A stretch of DNA of 30,177 bases from an uncultured Mailhella sp. (lineage in GTDB: Bacteria > Desulfobacterota > Desulfovibrionia > Desulfovibrionales > Desulfovibrionaceae). Location: NCBI GenBank assembly GCA_910578585.1, contig CAJTRG010000019.1, forward strand, positions 1 through 30,177, in the 5' to 3' direction. Positions 7,663-16,079 of the stretch are shown here, in pieces. Below the pieces are notes generated by a model, which did no database searches, had not been told where the DNA came from, and saw nothing but the letters and a program-made list of their open reading frames with translations. The stretch's first letter is position 1. Every line of letters begins with the position of its first letter. The translations under genes were made by a program, and so were the position numbers.

Positions 7663-7695
7663 AAGGACTTATGATGTTCATAAGTCCTTTTTTTT
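7663..7695 (+). terminator. Terminator after tRNA-Arg
   Basis: Perfect 12-bp stem AAGGACTTATGA (7663-7674) / TCATAAGTCCTT (7678-7689) with a 3-base loop and a run of Ts to 7695. Confidence 0.92.
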
Positions 7696-7727
7696 GCAAA
7701 TAATATCTACATATCTTTACATGATGT

Positions 7728-7767
7728 TGTCAACAATTATTGACATATCTGCTTTTTGTATTATACT
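7728..7767 (+). promoter_or_regulatory. Promoter and likely self-operator of the toxin-antitoxin pair
   Basis: TTGACA (7740-7745) and TATACT (7762-7767) are 16 bases apart. The -35 box is the right half of an almost perfect 18-bp palindrome, TGTCAA-N6-TTGACA (7728-7745), whose centre contains AATT. Such a site over the -35 fits autorepression by the XRE domain of the first gene product; this is inference. Confidence 0.6.
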
Positions 7768-7789
7768 ACTAACAACAAAAGGAGTAATC

Positions 7790-8563
7790 ATGGCTAGTGT
7801 GCTTAAATTTTTGCGTGAAAAGGCTTCGCTTTCTCAAGAAGAATTAGCAAAAGAGCTGGGGTTATCACGCCAAACAGTTGTAAAATACGAAAATAGTGAA
7901 ATGAATTTTTCAGCAGAAATGATCAAAAAGTTTTCACATTTTTTTGATGTGGATTATTCATGTTTTATTGATAATAAACTTCCTGTTTTCCGGGAATATA
8001 ATATTATAGAATCTGACAGCATGCCAGAAAAGCAAGCGTTTAGAATAAATATTCCTCAAAATAATATATTAAAATTTAAGCAGGTTTTACTTTATATTCT
8101 CAATAAAGTAGGGGCGAAGCCTAATGTGGGGCAAACTGTTATTTATAAGCTCTTATATTTTATAGATTTTGATTATTATGAACTTTTTGAAGAACAGCTT
8201 ATGGGACTTACTTATATAAAAAATACATACGGACCTACTCCTGTTGATTTTGCAAAATTAATCGCAGAAATGGAAAAAGAAGGAGTTTTAGAGGAAGTTA
8301 AAACAAAATATTTTAAAAAAGAACAAACAAAATATCTGCCAAGAATAAAACCTGATTTATCACTTTTGTCTGCGCAGGAATTAAATCATATTGATAGAGA
8401 ACTGGAACGGCTTTCCGATAAAAGTGCGAAAGAACTCTCTGACTTTTCGCATAAGGATATTCCATGGGTTGTTGCAGCGGATAAAGAAGTAATAGAATAT
8501 GAGAGCGTTTTTTATAGAGCGCCTGAAACTTCTGTTCGGGAGTATGCCGAAGAAGATGATTAA
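7790..8563 (+). CDS. Antitoxin: XRE helix-turn-helix fused to a Panacea (DUF4065) domain
   Basis: 257 residues. Residues 1-60 form a typical XRE DNA-binding domain (LREKASLSQEELAKELGLSRQTVVKYE). Residues about 95-200 match the DUF4065/Panacea (SocA-like) domain: KLLYFIDFDYYE, a G-L-TYIKNTYGPTP stretch, and later SDFSHKDIPW. The Panacea domain is known as a versatile antitoxin domain that neutralises many unrelated toxins (PanAT systems). The start at 7790 is supported by AAAGGAG 5-6 bases upstream; the longer frame from 7694 begins inside the tRNA terminator and is rejected. The stop overlaps the next gene's start, so the two are translated together. The DNA is much richer in A and T than flanking housekeeping genes, suggesting acquisition by transfer. 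The HTH domain probably represses the operon through the palindrome over its promoter. Confidence 0.85.
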   Translation: MASVLKFLREKASLSQEELAKELGLSRQTVVKYENSEMNFSAEMIKKFSHFFDVDYSCFIDNKLPVFREYNIIESDSMPEKQAFRINIPQNNILKFKQVLLYILNKVGAKPNVGQTVIYKLLYFIDFDYYELFEEQLMGLTYIKNTYGPTPVDFAKLIAEMEKEGVLEEVKTKYFKKEQTKYLPRIKPDLSLLSAQELNHIDRELERLSDKSAKELSDFSHKDIPWVVAADKEVIEYESVFYRAPETSVREYAEEDD

Positions 8564-8930
8564 GTATATTTCTATTCCCGAATTTGAAAAAGATTTCAAA
8601 AAACTAGCGAAGAAGTTTTCAACGCTTGGTGCAGATTTTGAATTGATGAAAAAGGCAAGTATTGAAGCGTATTATGAATTTGATATTGATAATAAATCCA
8701 TTGTTCCTATAGAAAGTTTTTGCGGGGAAACATATACATCAAATAAAATACGTAAATTCTCTTGCAGAGCATTGAAAGGGCGAGGTTCAGCTTCTGGACT
8801 TCGAGTGATTTTTGTCTGGGAAGAGGAAAAAAGAAAAGTAACTTTTATTGAAATATATTTTAAAGCTGATCAGGCAAATGAAGATAGAAATCGTTTGAAA
8901 CAATTTATAAAAGAAAATTTTGAGAACTAA
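8556..8930 (+). CDS. RelE/ParE-fold toxin-like protein, partner of the Panacea antitoxin
   Basis: 124 residues from the ATG at 8556 (ATGATTAA, overlapping the antitoxin stop by 8 bases). An ATG at 8544, 12 bases upstream in the same frame, would add four residues. Features of small RelE-like toxins are a basic N-terminal helix (FEKDFKKLAKKF), a beta-rich middle with SCRALKGRGSASGLRVIFVWEEEKRKVTFIEIYFKADQ, and a short charged C-terminal helix. RelE-type toxins are ribosome-dependent mRNA endonucleases; ParE relatives target gyrase. Catalytic residues cannot be fixed by eye. The gene order, overlap and neighbouring Panacea antitoxin make a type II toxin the best reading. The protein lacks membrane segments. 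Confidence 0.75.
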   Translation: MIKYISIPEFEKDFKKLAKKFSTLGADFELMKKASIEAYYEFDIDNKSIVPIESFCGETYTSNKIRKFSCRALKGRGSASGLRVIFVWEEEKRKVTFIEIYFKADQANEDRNRLKQFIKENFEN

Positions 8931-8954
8931 CTTTTACCTTTTACTGTTTCAATA

Positions 8955-10133
<1,179 letters not shown>

Positions 10134-10141
10134 ACGGGGGC

Positions 10142-12148
10142 TTACTTTTTTCCCAGGCTTAGTGAATCCTCACTTTGAATAATTTGGCTTACTTTCCATG
10201 AAAGAAAATCTTTTATTGTAGTTTTAAAATCCTCTTCTGTTGGAATAATACCTATTTTTTTGTGCTGATTGTAGGTCCAGTCATTCCCCTCTAAGCTAAT
10301 TGTATCACGAATAACTAGTCCGTTATTTTCGTTATAATAATTAGTTTCTTTCTTTTTACCAAGAATGATTGCTTCTATCTCTTTATAACGAAGAACAGCA
10401 TTATCTACATCTTGTAAATTAACGCTTTCTGTTGATTTGCGACGGTTCTGCCGTAAATATCCATCATTAGAGAAGTCAATAAAAGTGACAAGGCTGTCTT
10501 TATCATGCTGCTTATTAACTTCAAAAAGATAAATGGCTGTTTGTACACTGGCTTTTCCTTTAAAAATATCAGCCATGTGAATGCTTGCAAGTAAACTATT
10601 ATTTTGTAAAATTTCTTTTGTATAGGGAAGTCCATTACCTGACCCAGCATTTTCTTGAATGAGTACACAAGCATAACCTTTAGTCATTTTAGAGAGTGCT
10701 CGTTCAACAAAATTAAAACCTTTACCTTCTGCGCTATAAGGAGGATTCAATAAGAAAACATTAGCAGGGAAATTACCATGATAGTGAAAACTGTCACCAT
10801 TAATGATATTTGCGGAACCATCGCCCGTTAAAATCATATTAATAACTGCAAGTACAAAAATATTTCCTAGAACTTCAATTCCCAGAAGTTGATTAGTTTT
10901 TATTTGCTTTATTTTTTTTTCTCTTTCTTCTTGGGTCAAAATTTTTTTCTTTACGTCTTCAACCATTTGCTCCATAGCTGCAATAAGAAACCCGCCTGAC
11001 CCCATGGCGGTATCCCAAACAAAAGAATCCTTGTTTGTACGATCAAGCTTCACCATTAATGATGTTACATAACGTGGAGTAAGTACCACATCATTATATT
11101 TGTCGTTATCAATTTTAAGCCAATCGCTTAATGAGTTTAGGATGATACCTGTAAAGTCAACATGCAATCGTAATTTAAGGATAGGAATAATATCTTCATA
11201 TATTTCGTTATAAAAATTTCGTAGTTTGCTTAGACCGTTTATGGGCATACAGATAAGTTTATTATTAAAAATAGGACTAAGAAGACCAAGAATCATTTCT
11301 GATTTATCTTGTGGACTACTTTTGGAAGCTAAAAAAACTTTTATACGATCTAAAATTATTTTTCCGTCATGGGTTATATCGTTGTTGTTTCCTTTTAAAT
11401 CTTCTACTTTGAGATCAGAACTACCCTCAATAGGTAATGCTGCCATAATTAGACCTGAGAAAAGATAGAGCTTTTCATTTGTAGAAAGTTTGGTTTTTAT
11501 TTCTGTATCTTCATAAATGTCTTGATGAATTTGTTTTATTTTTTTTTCAAGTTGAATACGTTTGTCTTTTTTCAGTTCTTCTTTTTCCGCTTCTGTAAGC
11601 GTGCAATGATCTAAATCATCACATAATTTATCAAAATTTTTAGTTTTTAAAAAAGATAAATCATCAAATGGAAGGGTAATAGGAAAACGAGAGTTTTCTT
11701 CTGAAATATAAAAAACAGCAATTTCAGTTTTTAATATATCATTTTCTTCATAACCGTTTAAACCAATGGCAATAACTTCTTGATATGTTCCTTCATCAAG
11801 AATAGCATTTGCATAATGTAAGGCACCATTGACCGCAAAATTTGTTATTGCTGTACGGCTGCCACTTGAGGAATATTCAATTTTTCCGTGAGCATCATTT
11901 TTTATTAATTTATTTTTCCCGCCTTTTGCTTCAATCATAACAGGTATTGCTCGGTTATTAGCTCCATTTAAAAATACTTTAATGTCGGGATAATTGTTAC
12001 CAGAGCCGCCAGATTTGCTTTGAGCTTGCTTTAGTGCATTATCAATTGCTATATTAATAGTTTCAGTTTTACAAAAATATTTAATATTGTTTTGAGAAAG
12101 TTGATTTTTGAAATAATCTTCAACTTTTTCTTCAACACTTTTGACCAT
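10142..12148 (-). CDS. BcgI-like restriction-modification subunit: nuclease fused to N6-adenine methyltransferase
   Basis: 668 residues. Residues 54-75 hold a PD-(D/E)XK nuclease signature: P54-D55 in NNYPDIKVF, then E73-A-K75 in IPVMIEAKGG. From about 350 the protein is an HsdM-type gamma-class amino-methyltransferase, with LTPRYVTSLMVKL, the SAM-binding motif VWDTAMGSGGFL (377-388) and the catalytic NPPY (468-471). This arrangement, one polypeptide that cuts and methylates plus a separate S subunit, is that of the type IIB enzyme BcgI, whose A subunit is of similar length. BcgI cuts on both sides of its site. No hsdR gene is seen, nor is one needed. The ATG has AGGAA six bases upstream. The gene is strongly AT-rich compared with the exporter gene before it. 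Confidence 0.85.
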   Translation of the reverse strand: MVKSVEEKVEDYFKNQLSQNNIKYFCKTETINIAIDNALKQAQSKSGGSGNNYPDIKVFLNGANNRAIPVMIEAKGGKNKLIKNDAHGKIEYSSSGSRTAITNFAVNGALHYANAILDEGTYQEVIAIGLNGYEENDILKTEIAVFYISEENSRFPITLPFDDLSFLKTKNFDKLCDDLDHCTLTEAEKEELKKDKRIQLEKKIKQIHQDIYEDTEIKTKLSTNEKLYLFSGLIMAALPIEGSSDLKVEDLKGNNNDITHDGKIILDRIKVFLASKSSPQDKSEMILGLLSPIFNNKLICMPINGLSKLRNFYNEIYEDIIPILKLRLHVDFTGIILNSLSDWLKIDNDKYNDVVLTPRYVTSLMVKLDRTNKDSFVWDTAMGSGGFLIAAMEQMVEDVKKKILTQEEREKKIKQIKTNQLLGIEVLGNIFVLAVINMILTGDGSANIINGDSFHYHGNFPANVFLLNPPYSAEGKGFNFVERALSKMTKGYACVLIQENAGSGNGLPYTKEILQNNSLLASIHMADIFKGKASVQTAIYLFEVNKQHDKDSLVTFIDFSNDGYLRQNRRKSTESVNLQDVDNAVLRYKEIEAIILGKKKETNYYNENNGLVIRDTISLEGNDWTYNQHKKIGIIPTEEDFKTTIKDFLSWKVSQIIQSEDSLSLGKK

Positions 12149-12180
12149 ATTATTTCCTATTGTAATAATTAATTTTATAA

Positions 12181-12209
12181 AAATTATTCGTAATTATAAA
12201 GGTTGTCAA
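12181..12209 (-). promoter_or_regulatory. Candidate promoter of the restriction-modification genes
   Basis: On the minus strand TTGACA (12204-12209) and TAATTT (12181-12186) are 17 bases apart, about 33 bases before the ATG. Confidence 0.5.
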
Positions 12210-12242
12210 GAAACCGTTTTAAGAAAAAGATAGTTGGTATGG

Positions 12243-13148
12243 TTACTCTTTGCCGTAGTTGCTGACGAGGAAGACGGAGCCGAGCAGGGCAACGCAGGCA
12301 ATGATGTGGTAAATGGTCAGTTCTTCACCAAGGAAGAGGGCGCCAAGCCCGAGGGCGATTACCGGGTTGACGTATTCATAGGAGAAGGCAACGGCAGGGC
12401 GTACATGGTACAGCAGCCACAAATAGGTTGTGTAGCCCACAATGGAAGACATGAGCACGAGGAAAGAAAGAATAAGGAAGCCATTGAAATCAAAGAGGCT
12501 CACATCCCAGCGTTCGCCGATGAGGAAGCCAAAAATAAGGCACTCAATCCCGCCAATAAAGAGGATAAGCCCTGTTGATTGGAAAATATAGAGGCTGTTG
12601 CTGGTGCAGCACATTTTAGAATAATGTCCGGAATAAACCCAGGCAAGAACTGAAGAAATGGCGAGAGTCAAACCAATAATGGAAATCCCGCCCGTGAACA
12701 GGGTGGAAATATTGATGGAGGCAATGGCGGTTATGCCAATGCCGAGGCCAATAAAATGCTTGAGGTTTGGACGGTTTCCGCCCCACAAAAGCCATTCGCC
12801 CAGCATCATGAGCAAGGGAACTGTGCCGCATAAAAGTGCTGCAAGCCCGGAGGTAATGGTTTCCTGCCCCTTTGTCAGGAGGGCAGAACTGCAAAATACC
12901 TGAAAAAAGGCAAGGATAGTGGAGAATTTTATATCCGCCCAAGAGATTTTATAATAGCCCTGCGTGAATATGCCCAAGGCAAAGAGGATGATGCCTGCAC
13001 AGACAGCCCGCACGCCGCCGAGCAAAACGCCGGGGATATAGGCAAGTCCCAGTTTGGTGAATAAGAAAGATGAGCCCCATGATATATAAAGAAGCGCCAA
13101 ACAAAATAAAACAAAAAGTGTCTTTTTTCTATCTTTTGAAAGTGCCAT
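12243..13148 (-). CDS. EamA-family (drug/metabolite transporter superfamily) exporter
   Basis: 301 residues with about ten hydrophobic helices arranged as two EamA repeats, the usual size for this family of inner-membrane exporters. The first repeat starts with LALLYISWGSSFLFTKLGL, and the second ends with RPAVAFSYEYVNPVIALGLGALFLGEELT, the best-conserved stretch of the family. Members export amino acids, nucleosides or other metabolites; the substrate here is unknown. The ATG has TGAGG six bases upstream. The gene is followed by the restriction-modification genes in the same direction, but these have their own promoter and very different base composition, so a functional link is unlikely. 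Confidence 0.9.
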   Translation of the reverse strand: MALSKDRKKTLFVLFCLALLYISWGSSFLFTKLGLAYIPGVLLGGVRAVCAGIILFALGIFTQGYYKISWADIKFSTILAFFQVFCSSALLTKGQETITSGLAALLCGTVPLLMMLGEWLLWGGNRPNLKHFIGLGIGITAIASINISTLFTGGISIIGLTLAISSVLAWVYSGHYSKMCCTSNSLYIFQSTGLILFIGGIECLIFGFLIGERWDVSLFDFNGFLILSFLVLMSSIVGYTTYLWLLYHVRPAVAFSYEYVNPVIALGLGALFLGEELTIYHIIACVALLGSVFLVSNYGKE

Positions 13149-13153
13149 ATCTG

Positions 13154-13211
13154 CCTCAATTATTTCTCAATTCTATCAAATTTACCTCAATTTTTTAATT
13201 CTATTAAAATG
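13154..13211. repeat. Two imperfect direct repeats over the exporter promoter
   Basis: Copies at 13154-13183 and 13185-13211 share CCTCAATT-TTT and AATTCTAT-AAA. One covers the proposed -10, the other lies between it and the ATG, so they could be paired binding sites for a regulator. Confidence 0.55.
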
Positions 13212-13224
13212 AAGTAGTTGTCAA
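13198..13224 (-). promoter_or_regulatory. Candidate promoter of the EamA exporter
   Basis: On the minus strand TTGACA (13219-13224) and TAGAAT (13198-13203), with a short 15-base spacer. Confidence 0.4.
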
Positions 13225-13245
13225 TATTTTTTATGGTTGAATTTT

Positions 13246-13352
13246 TTTGGGGGATAATAGCTCTGCTGTCGCTATCCGTAAGCCAACAAGTTGGCAACGG
13301 CTACCGCTCCCCCAAACCCCTTATCGCAAAAATTTTACAAGTAAAATTTTTG
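13246..13352. repeat. Intergenic two-hairpin repeat element, family 1, copy B
   Basis: TTTGGGGG (13246-13253) pairs with CCCCCAAA (13309-13316). Inside is a second stem, CCGT-AA-GCCAAC (13276-13287) with GTTGGC-A-ACGG (13290-13300). The bridge AAACCCCTTATCGC leads to a perfect 11-bp A/T hairpin CAAAAATTTTA (13327-13337) / TAAAATTTTTG (13342-13352). A short stretch resembling the common intergenic TTTCGAGC..AACAAAGCAACC repeat follows at 13362-13385. No gene is credible in 13149-13562. Confidence 0.55.
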
Positions 13353-13420
13353 GAATATTCGTCGTTTCGAGCATAACAAAGCAACCTTTTTTTTCTAAAA
13401 AATTTTGACGCAGGAATACA

Positions 13421-13490
13421 AAAGCTTAAAAAGCTTTGAGAGAGGGTACAGGGAGAGAACTCTCTCGAAAGTTCTTTCCCTGTAAAAATC
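13421..13490. repeat. Intergenic hairpin element, family 2, compact copy
   Basis: A small hairpin (AAAGCTT/AAGCTTT, 13421-13437) is followed by GAGGGT and the arms ACAGGGAGAGAACT (13448-13461) / AGTTCTTTCCCTGT (13470-13483), then AAAAATC. Matches 3141-3352 part for part but lacks the long insert. Confidence 0.6.
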
Positions 13491-13508
13491 AATAAGATTA
13501 TATAGCAA

Positions 13509-13540
13509 AAAAAGGCTTTCCCTTGCGGGAAAGCCTTTTT
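13509..13540 (-). terminator. Terminator of the first chemoreceptor gene
   Basis: Perfect 14-bp stem (13509-13522 with 13527-13540) with a TTGC loop, rich in A and T at its base on both sides, so it may work in both directions. Confidence 0.85.
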
Positions 13541-13562
13541 ATTTTTGAGAATAATCAATAAA

Positions 13563-15851
13563 TTATTCTTTATTTGTTGCCTGCAGTTGTTCGATGAGTT
13601 GGCTGAGGACGTGGGTTTGGCTAACCATTTCTTCAACGGCCTTGCGGGCTTCCTGCATGTTGTTTGCGTTTTCTTTTGCAATGTTGTTGATACTGTCAAC
13701 AGACTGGGTAATTTCTTCACTGGTTGCAGATTGTTCTTCTGATGCGGTTGCAATAGCACGAACCTGGTCGGCTGTTGTATCAGCAAGCTGAACAATACCG
13801 AGCAGAGCGTCGCCAGCCTGGCTAACCATTTCAGTTACCTTTTCAATTTTTTCAACAGCATCAATTACAAGACGGGTGTTGTCAGCTGTGGATTTTTGAA
13901 TGGCTGAAATTGCATTGCCAACGTCTGTGGTACTGGTCATGGTTTTTTCAGCAAGGTTACGAACTTCGTCAGCAACAACCGCAAATCCGCGTCCGGCTTC
14001 ACCTGCACGGGCAGCTTCGATAGCTGCGTTCAGAGCCAGCAAGTTGGTTTGGTCGGCAATATCGGAAATTACGTTCATAATTTCGTTAATGGCTTGTGCA
14101 TGTTCAGAAAGAACTCCCATTTCAGACTGCAGTTTCAAGGATTCTTCACGAACTTCAACCATGGCTTTTACGCATTCCTGCATGGATTCAGAACCGGCAG
14201 AAGCTTCGGTACGTACGTTTGCAGCGCTGTCGGAAGTGGTTCCTGCGTTACGGGCAATTTCAAGAACAGTGGCGTTCATTTCTTCAAGAGCAGTAGCTGT
14301 GGTTGCTACACGGTCAGCCTGATCCTGAGCGCCGTTTTCAGAAAGTTCAATTTGAGCTGAAAGTTCTTCGGAAGCGGAAGAAGCAATGCTTGCAACCTGT
14401 TCCAGTTCAATAGCAATATTTTGCATGTTTTGATGAGAATCTGCAATAATTTTGTTTTGACGTACGCGTTCGGTAATATCCTGCCATACGCTGATAACGT
14501 CGGTAACGTTGTTATGGCTGTCAATAAGGGGCTGAGCAATGGTTGAAACGTTGATATGTTTGCCCTTATGGGTTTCATAGTCAAGATCGAGCTGACCCAT
14601 TTGTTTGCTTGCAATAGCTTTAGCTGTTGCAGTGTTGAAGTTTTCCTGACGATACATGAAAGTACCGGAGGTTTCACCAATGCAGTCTTCCATTTTCTTG
14701 GTAATTTCAAGGAGGCTCATCATTTTGCGGTTTGCGTATTTGAGTCTGTTGTTGGCGCCAAATACAGCCACAGGGATTGGCATGGATGAAAGAATGCCTT
14801 GAGAAAATTCCAGAGTTTCTTTCAGTTTTTCAACCATCATGATAATATTGCGGTATACGCCAACATGTTCTTTTCCGTCGTTGATGTCGTAGTCGCCGTT
14901 GGTTACACGGGTAGCAATATCAGAAAGATCCTGAGGATCAGCACCAAGTTGTTTGAGCACGTTGCGGCTGATAAAGATTGTCAGGAAAATAGCAATAATA
15001 ATTGCAATACCGCCAACGGTCATAATTTGCATAATGGTGTTTTGTTTTGTGTTTTCAAAGCGTTGACGAGCGATAACGGATAATTGTTTACCGCTGTCTT
15101 CGAGTTTTTGCACGTGGGCAGTGCCTTCAGCAATACCTCCATGCAGTTTTTTATGCGCTTCAATAAGAGGCAAACTTTCGCTGAGGTAATCGCCTGCTTT
15201 TACAAGTAATGTTCCGTAAACTTTATTGCCGCTGTTAGCATTGCAAAAAGCTTTCATATTATCAATACGTTCTTGCACATCTTTTAAAGATGCTTCTGTT
15301 TTGCTCATTTGGTAGTTAGCCAAAGCTTGACGAAGCTGCATCATCATTGAGTCAAATTCAGAAAGACGCATATAGGCATCTGCATTGCCTGTAGTATTGT
15401 ATTTATTTACAGCGTCGGCGGTGAGGGTTTCAAGTTCTTTAATAATATCACTGCCAACAACACCAAGAGCATCGTCAATTTTACGGATTTGGTCGAAAGA
15501 ACTGCCTAAGCCATAAATAATTTGGGGCAAAACAGCAGATTCTTCTTTTGTGCTTGTAAGAAGATTTTTGGTTACTTCCACGTTTGCAAGACTAAGGAGC
15601 TCTTCAATCACTGAGGCATTATTAGCAAAATCTTCTGCTGCTTTGTTCACTGCCTGTGTATCATTAACAGCAATAGCAGCCAGAACTTCGCCGTTGGCTC
15701 TCAATACGTCGGAAACAAAGTCTTCTGTTTTTGTCAAAAAGTCTTTTTGTCTTGTGAAGTCTTGTACGGCATACCATGATAATCCAGACATAATCAAAAG
15801 AAGAATTATAAGGCAGCTGAAAGACGCAATCAATTTGTTGGAAAGTTTCAT
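13563..15851 (-). CDS. Methyl-accepting chemotaxis protein with helical periplasmic sensor and PAS domain (copy 1)
   Basis: 762 residues from the ATG at 15851, which has AGGA eight bases upstream; the ATG at 15860 would overlap that site. Membrane helices at about 7-28 and 274-295 enclose a ~245-residue helical sensor domain. It contains the phrase TTGNADAY and may be an HBM-type bimodular four-helix bundle (tentative). A HAMP-like linker (about 296-345), a PAS domain (about 350-465, DCIGETSG, SVWQDITE) and the MCP signalling domain (about 480-755) follow. The signalling hairpin tip DQTNLLALNAAIEAARAGEA binds CheW and CheA. No C-terminal CheR/CheB pentapeptide is seen. From the HAMP onward it is nearly identical to the genes at 18330 and 21050. 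Ligand unknown. Confidence 0.93.
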   Translation of the reverse strand: MKLSNKLIASFSCLIILLLIMSGLSWYAVQDFTRQKDFLTKTEDFVSDVLRANGEVLAAIAVNDTQAVNKAAEDFANNASVIEELLSLANVEVTKNLLTSTKEESAVLPQIIYGLGSSFDQIRKIDDALGVVGSDIIKELETLTADAVNKYNTTGNADAYMRLSEFDSMMMQLRQALANYQMSKTEASLKDVQERIDNMKAFCNANSGNKVYGTLLVKAGDYLSESLPLIEAHKKLHGGIAEGTAHVQKLEDSGKQLSVIARQRFENTKQNTIMQIMTVGGIAIIIAIFLTIFISRNVLKQLGADPQDLSDIATRVTNGDYDINDGKEHVGVYRNIIMMVEKLKETLEFSQGILSSMPIPVAVFGANNRLKYANRKMMSLLEITKKMEDCIGETSGTFMYRQENFNTATAKAIASKQMGQLDLDYETHKGKHINVSTIAQPLIDSHNNVTDVISVWQDITERVRQNKIIADSHQNMQNIAIELEQVASIASSASEELSAQIELSENGAQDQADRVATTATALEEMNATVLEIARNAGTTSDSAANVRTEASAGSESMQECVKAMVEVREESLKLQSEMGVLSEHAQAINEIMNVISDIADQTNLLALNAAIEAARAGEAGRGFAVVADEVRNLAEKTMTSTTDVGNAISAIQKSTADNTRLVIDAVEKIEKVTEMVSQAGDALLGIVQLADTTADQVRAIATASEEQSATSEEITQSVDSINNIAKENANNMQEARKAVEEMVSQTHVLSQLIEQLQATNKE

Positions 15852-15874
15852 ATAGCACATCCTTTTTTATTTCA

Positions 15875-15889
15875 TGCTCTGCGAGAGCA
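15875..15889 (-). promoter_or_regulatory. Leader hairpin of chemoreceptor copy 1
   Basis: 6-bp stem TGCTCT/AGAGCA with a 3-base loop, 23 bases before the ATG. Similar hairpins precede the genes starting at 20621 and 23344. Confidence 0.6.
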
Positions 15890-15945
15890 AATTTCTTTGA
15901 CAGTGCAAAATAAAATTAAAAATTGACAAATAATTTTTGTTCATT

Positions 15946-15973
15946 AGTTTAATAGAATAAAATTAATTGTCAA
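15946..15973 (-). promoter_or_regulatory. Candidate sigma-70 promoter of chemoreceptor copy 1
   Basis: On the minus strand TTGACA (15968-15973) and TAAACT (15946-15951), 16-base spacer, about 95 bases before the ATG. Confidence 0.5.
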
Positions 15974-16017
15974 TATTGTTTAACGGCATTTTACAAAAAG
16001 AGAATAGGGTTTTTAAT

Positions 16018-16056
16018 AAAAAAACGAGCTGTTTCTTTTTGAGAAAAAGCTCGTCT
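16018..16056 (-). terminator. Terminator of the second chemoreceptor gene
   Basis: Stem ACGAGCT-N-TTTCT (16024-16036) / AGAAA-N-AGCTCGT (16042-16054), twelve pairs with one internal mismatch, followed on the minus strand by a U run. Confidence 0.8.
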
Positions 16057-16079
16057 TATGTTTATTTAGTTAATAATTA

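Noticed and set aside
7694..7789. N-terminal extension of the antitoxin (32 residues)
   Set aside because: It would begin in the tRNA terminator and run through the promoter; the ATG at 7790 has a strong ribosome site.
10142..12148. Orphan type I HsdM lacking a restriction subunit
   Set aside because: The N-terminal PD and E-A-K motifs show a fused nuclease, so the pair is better read as BcgI-like.
13301..13795. Open frame of 164 codons on the minus strand
   Set aside because: It overlaps the 3' end of a chemoreceptor in another frame and then runs across hairpin repeats; there is no coding signature.
15852..15860. Upstream ATG of chemoreceptor copy 1
   Set aside because: It overlaps the ribosome site of the ATG at 15851 and would leave no spacing.
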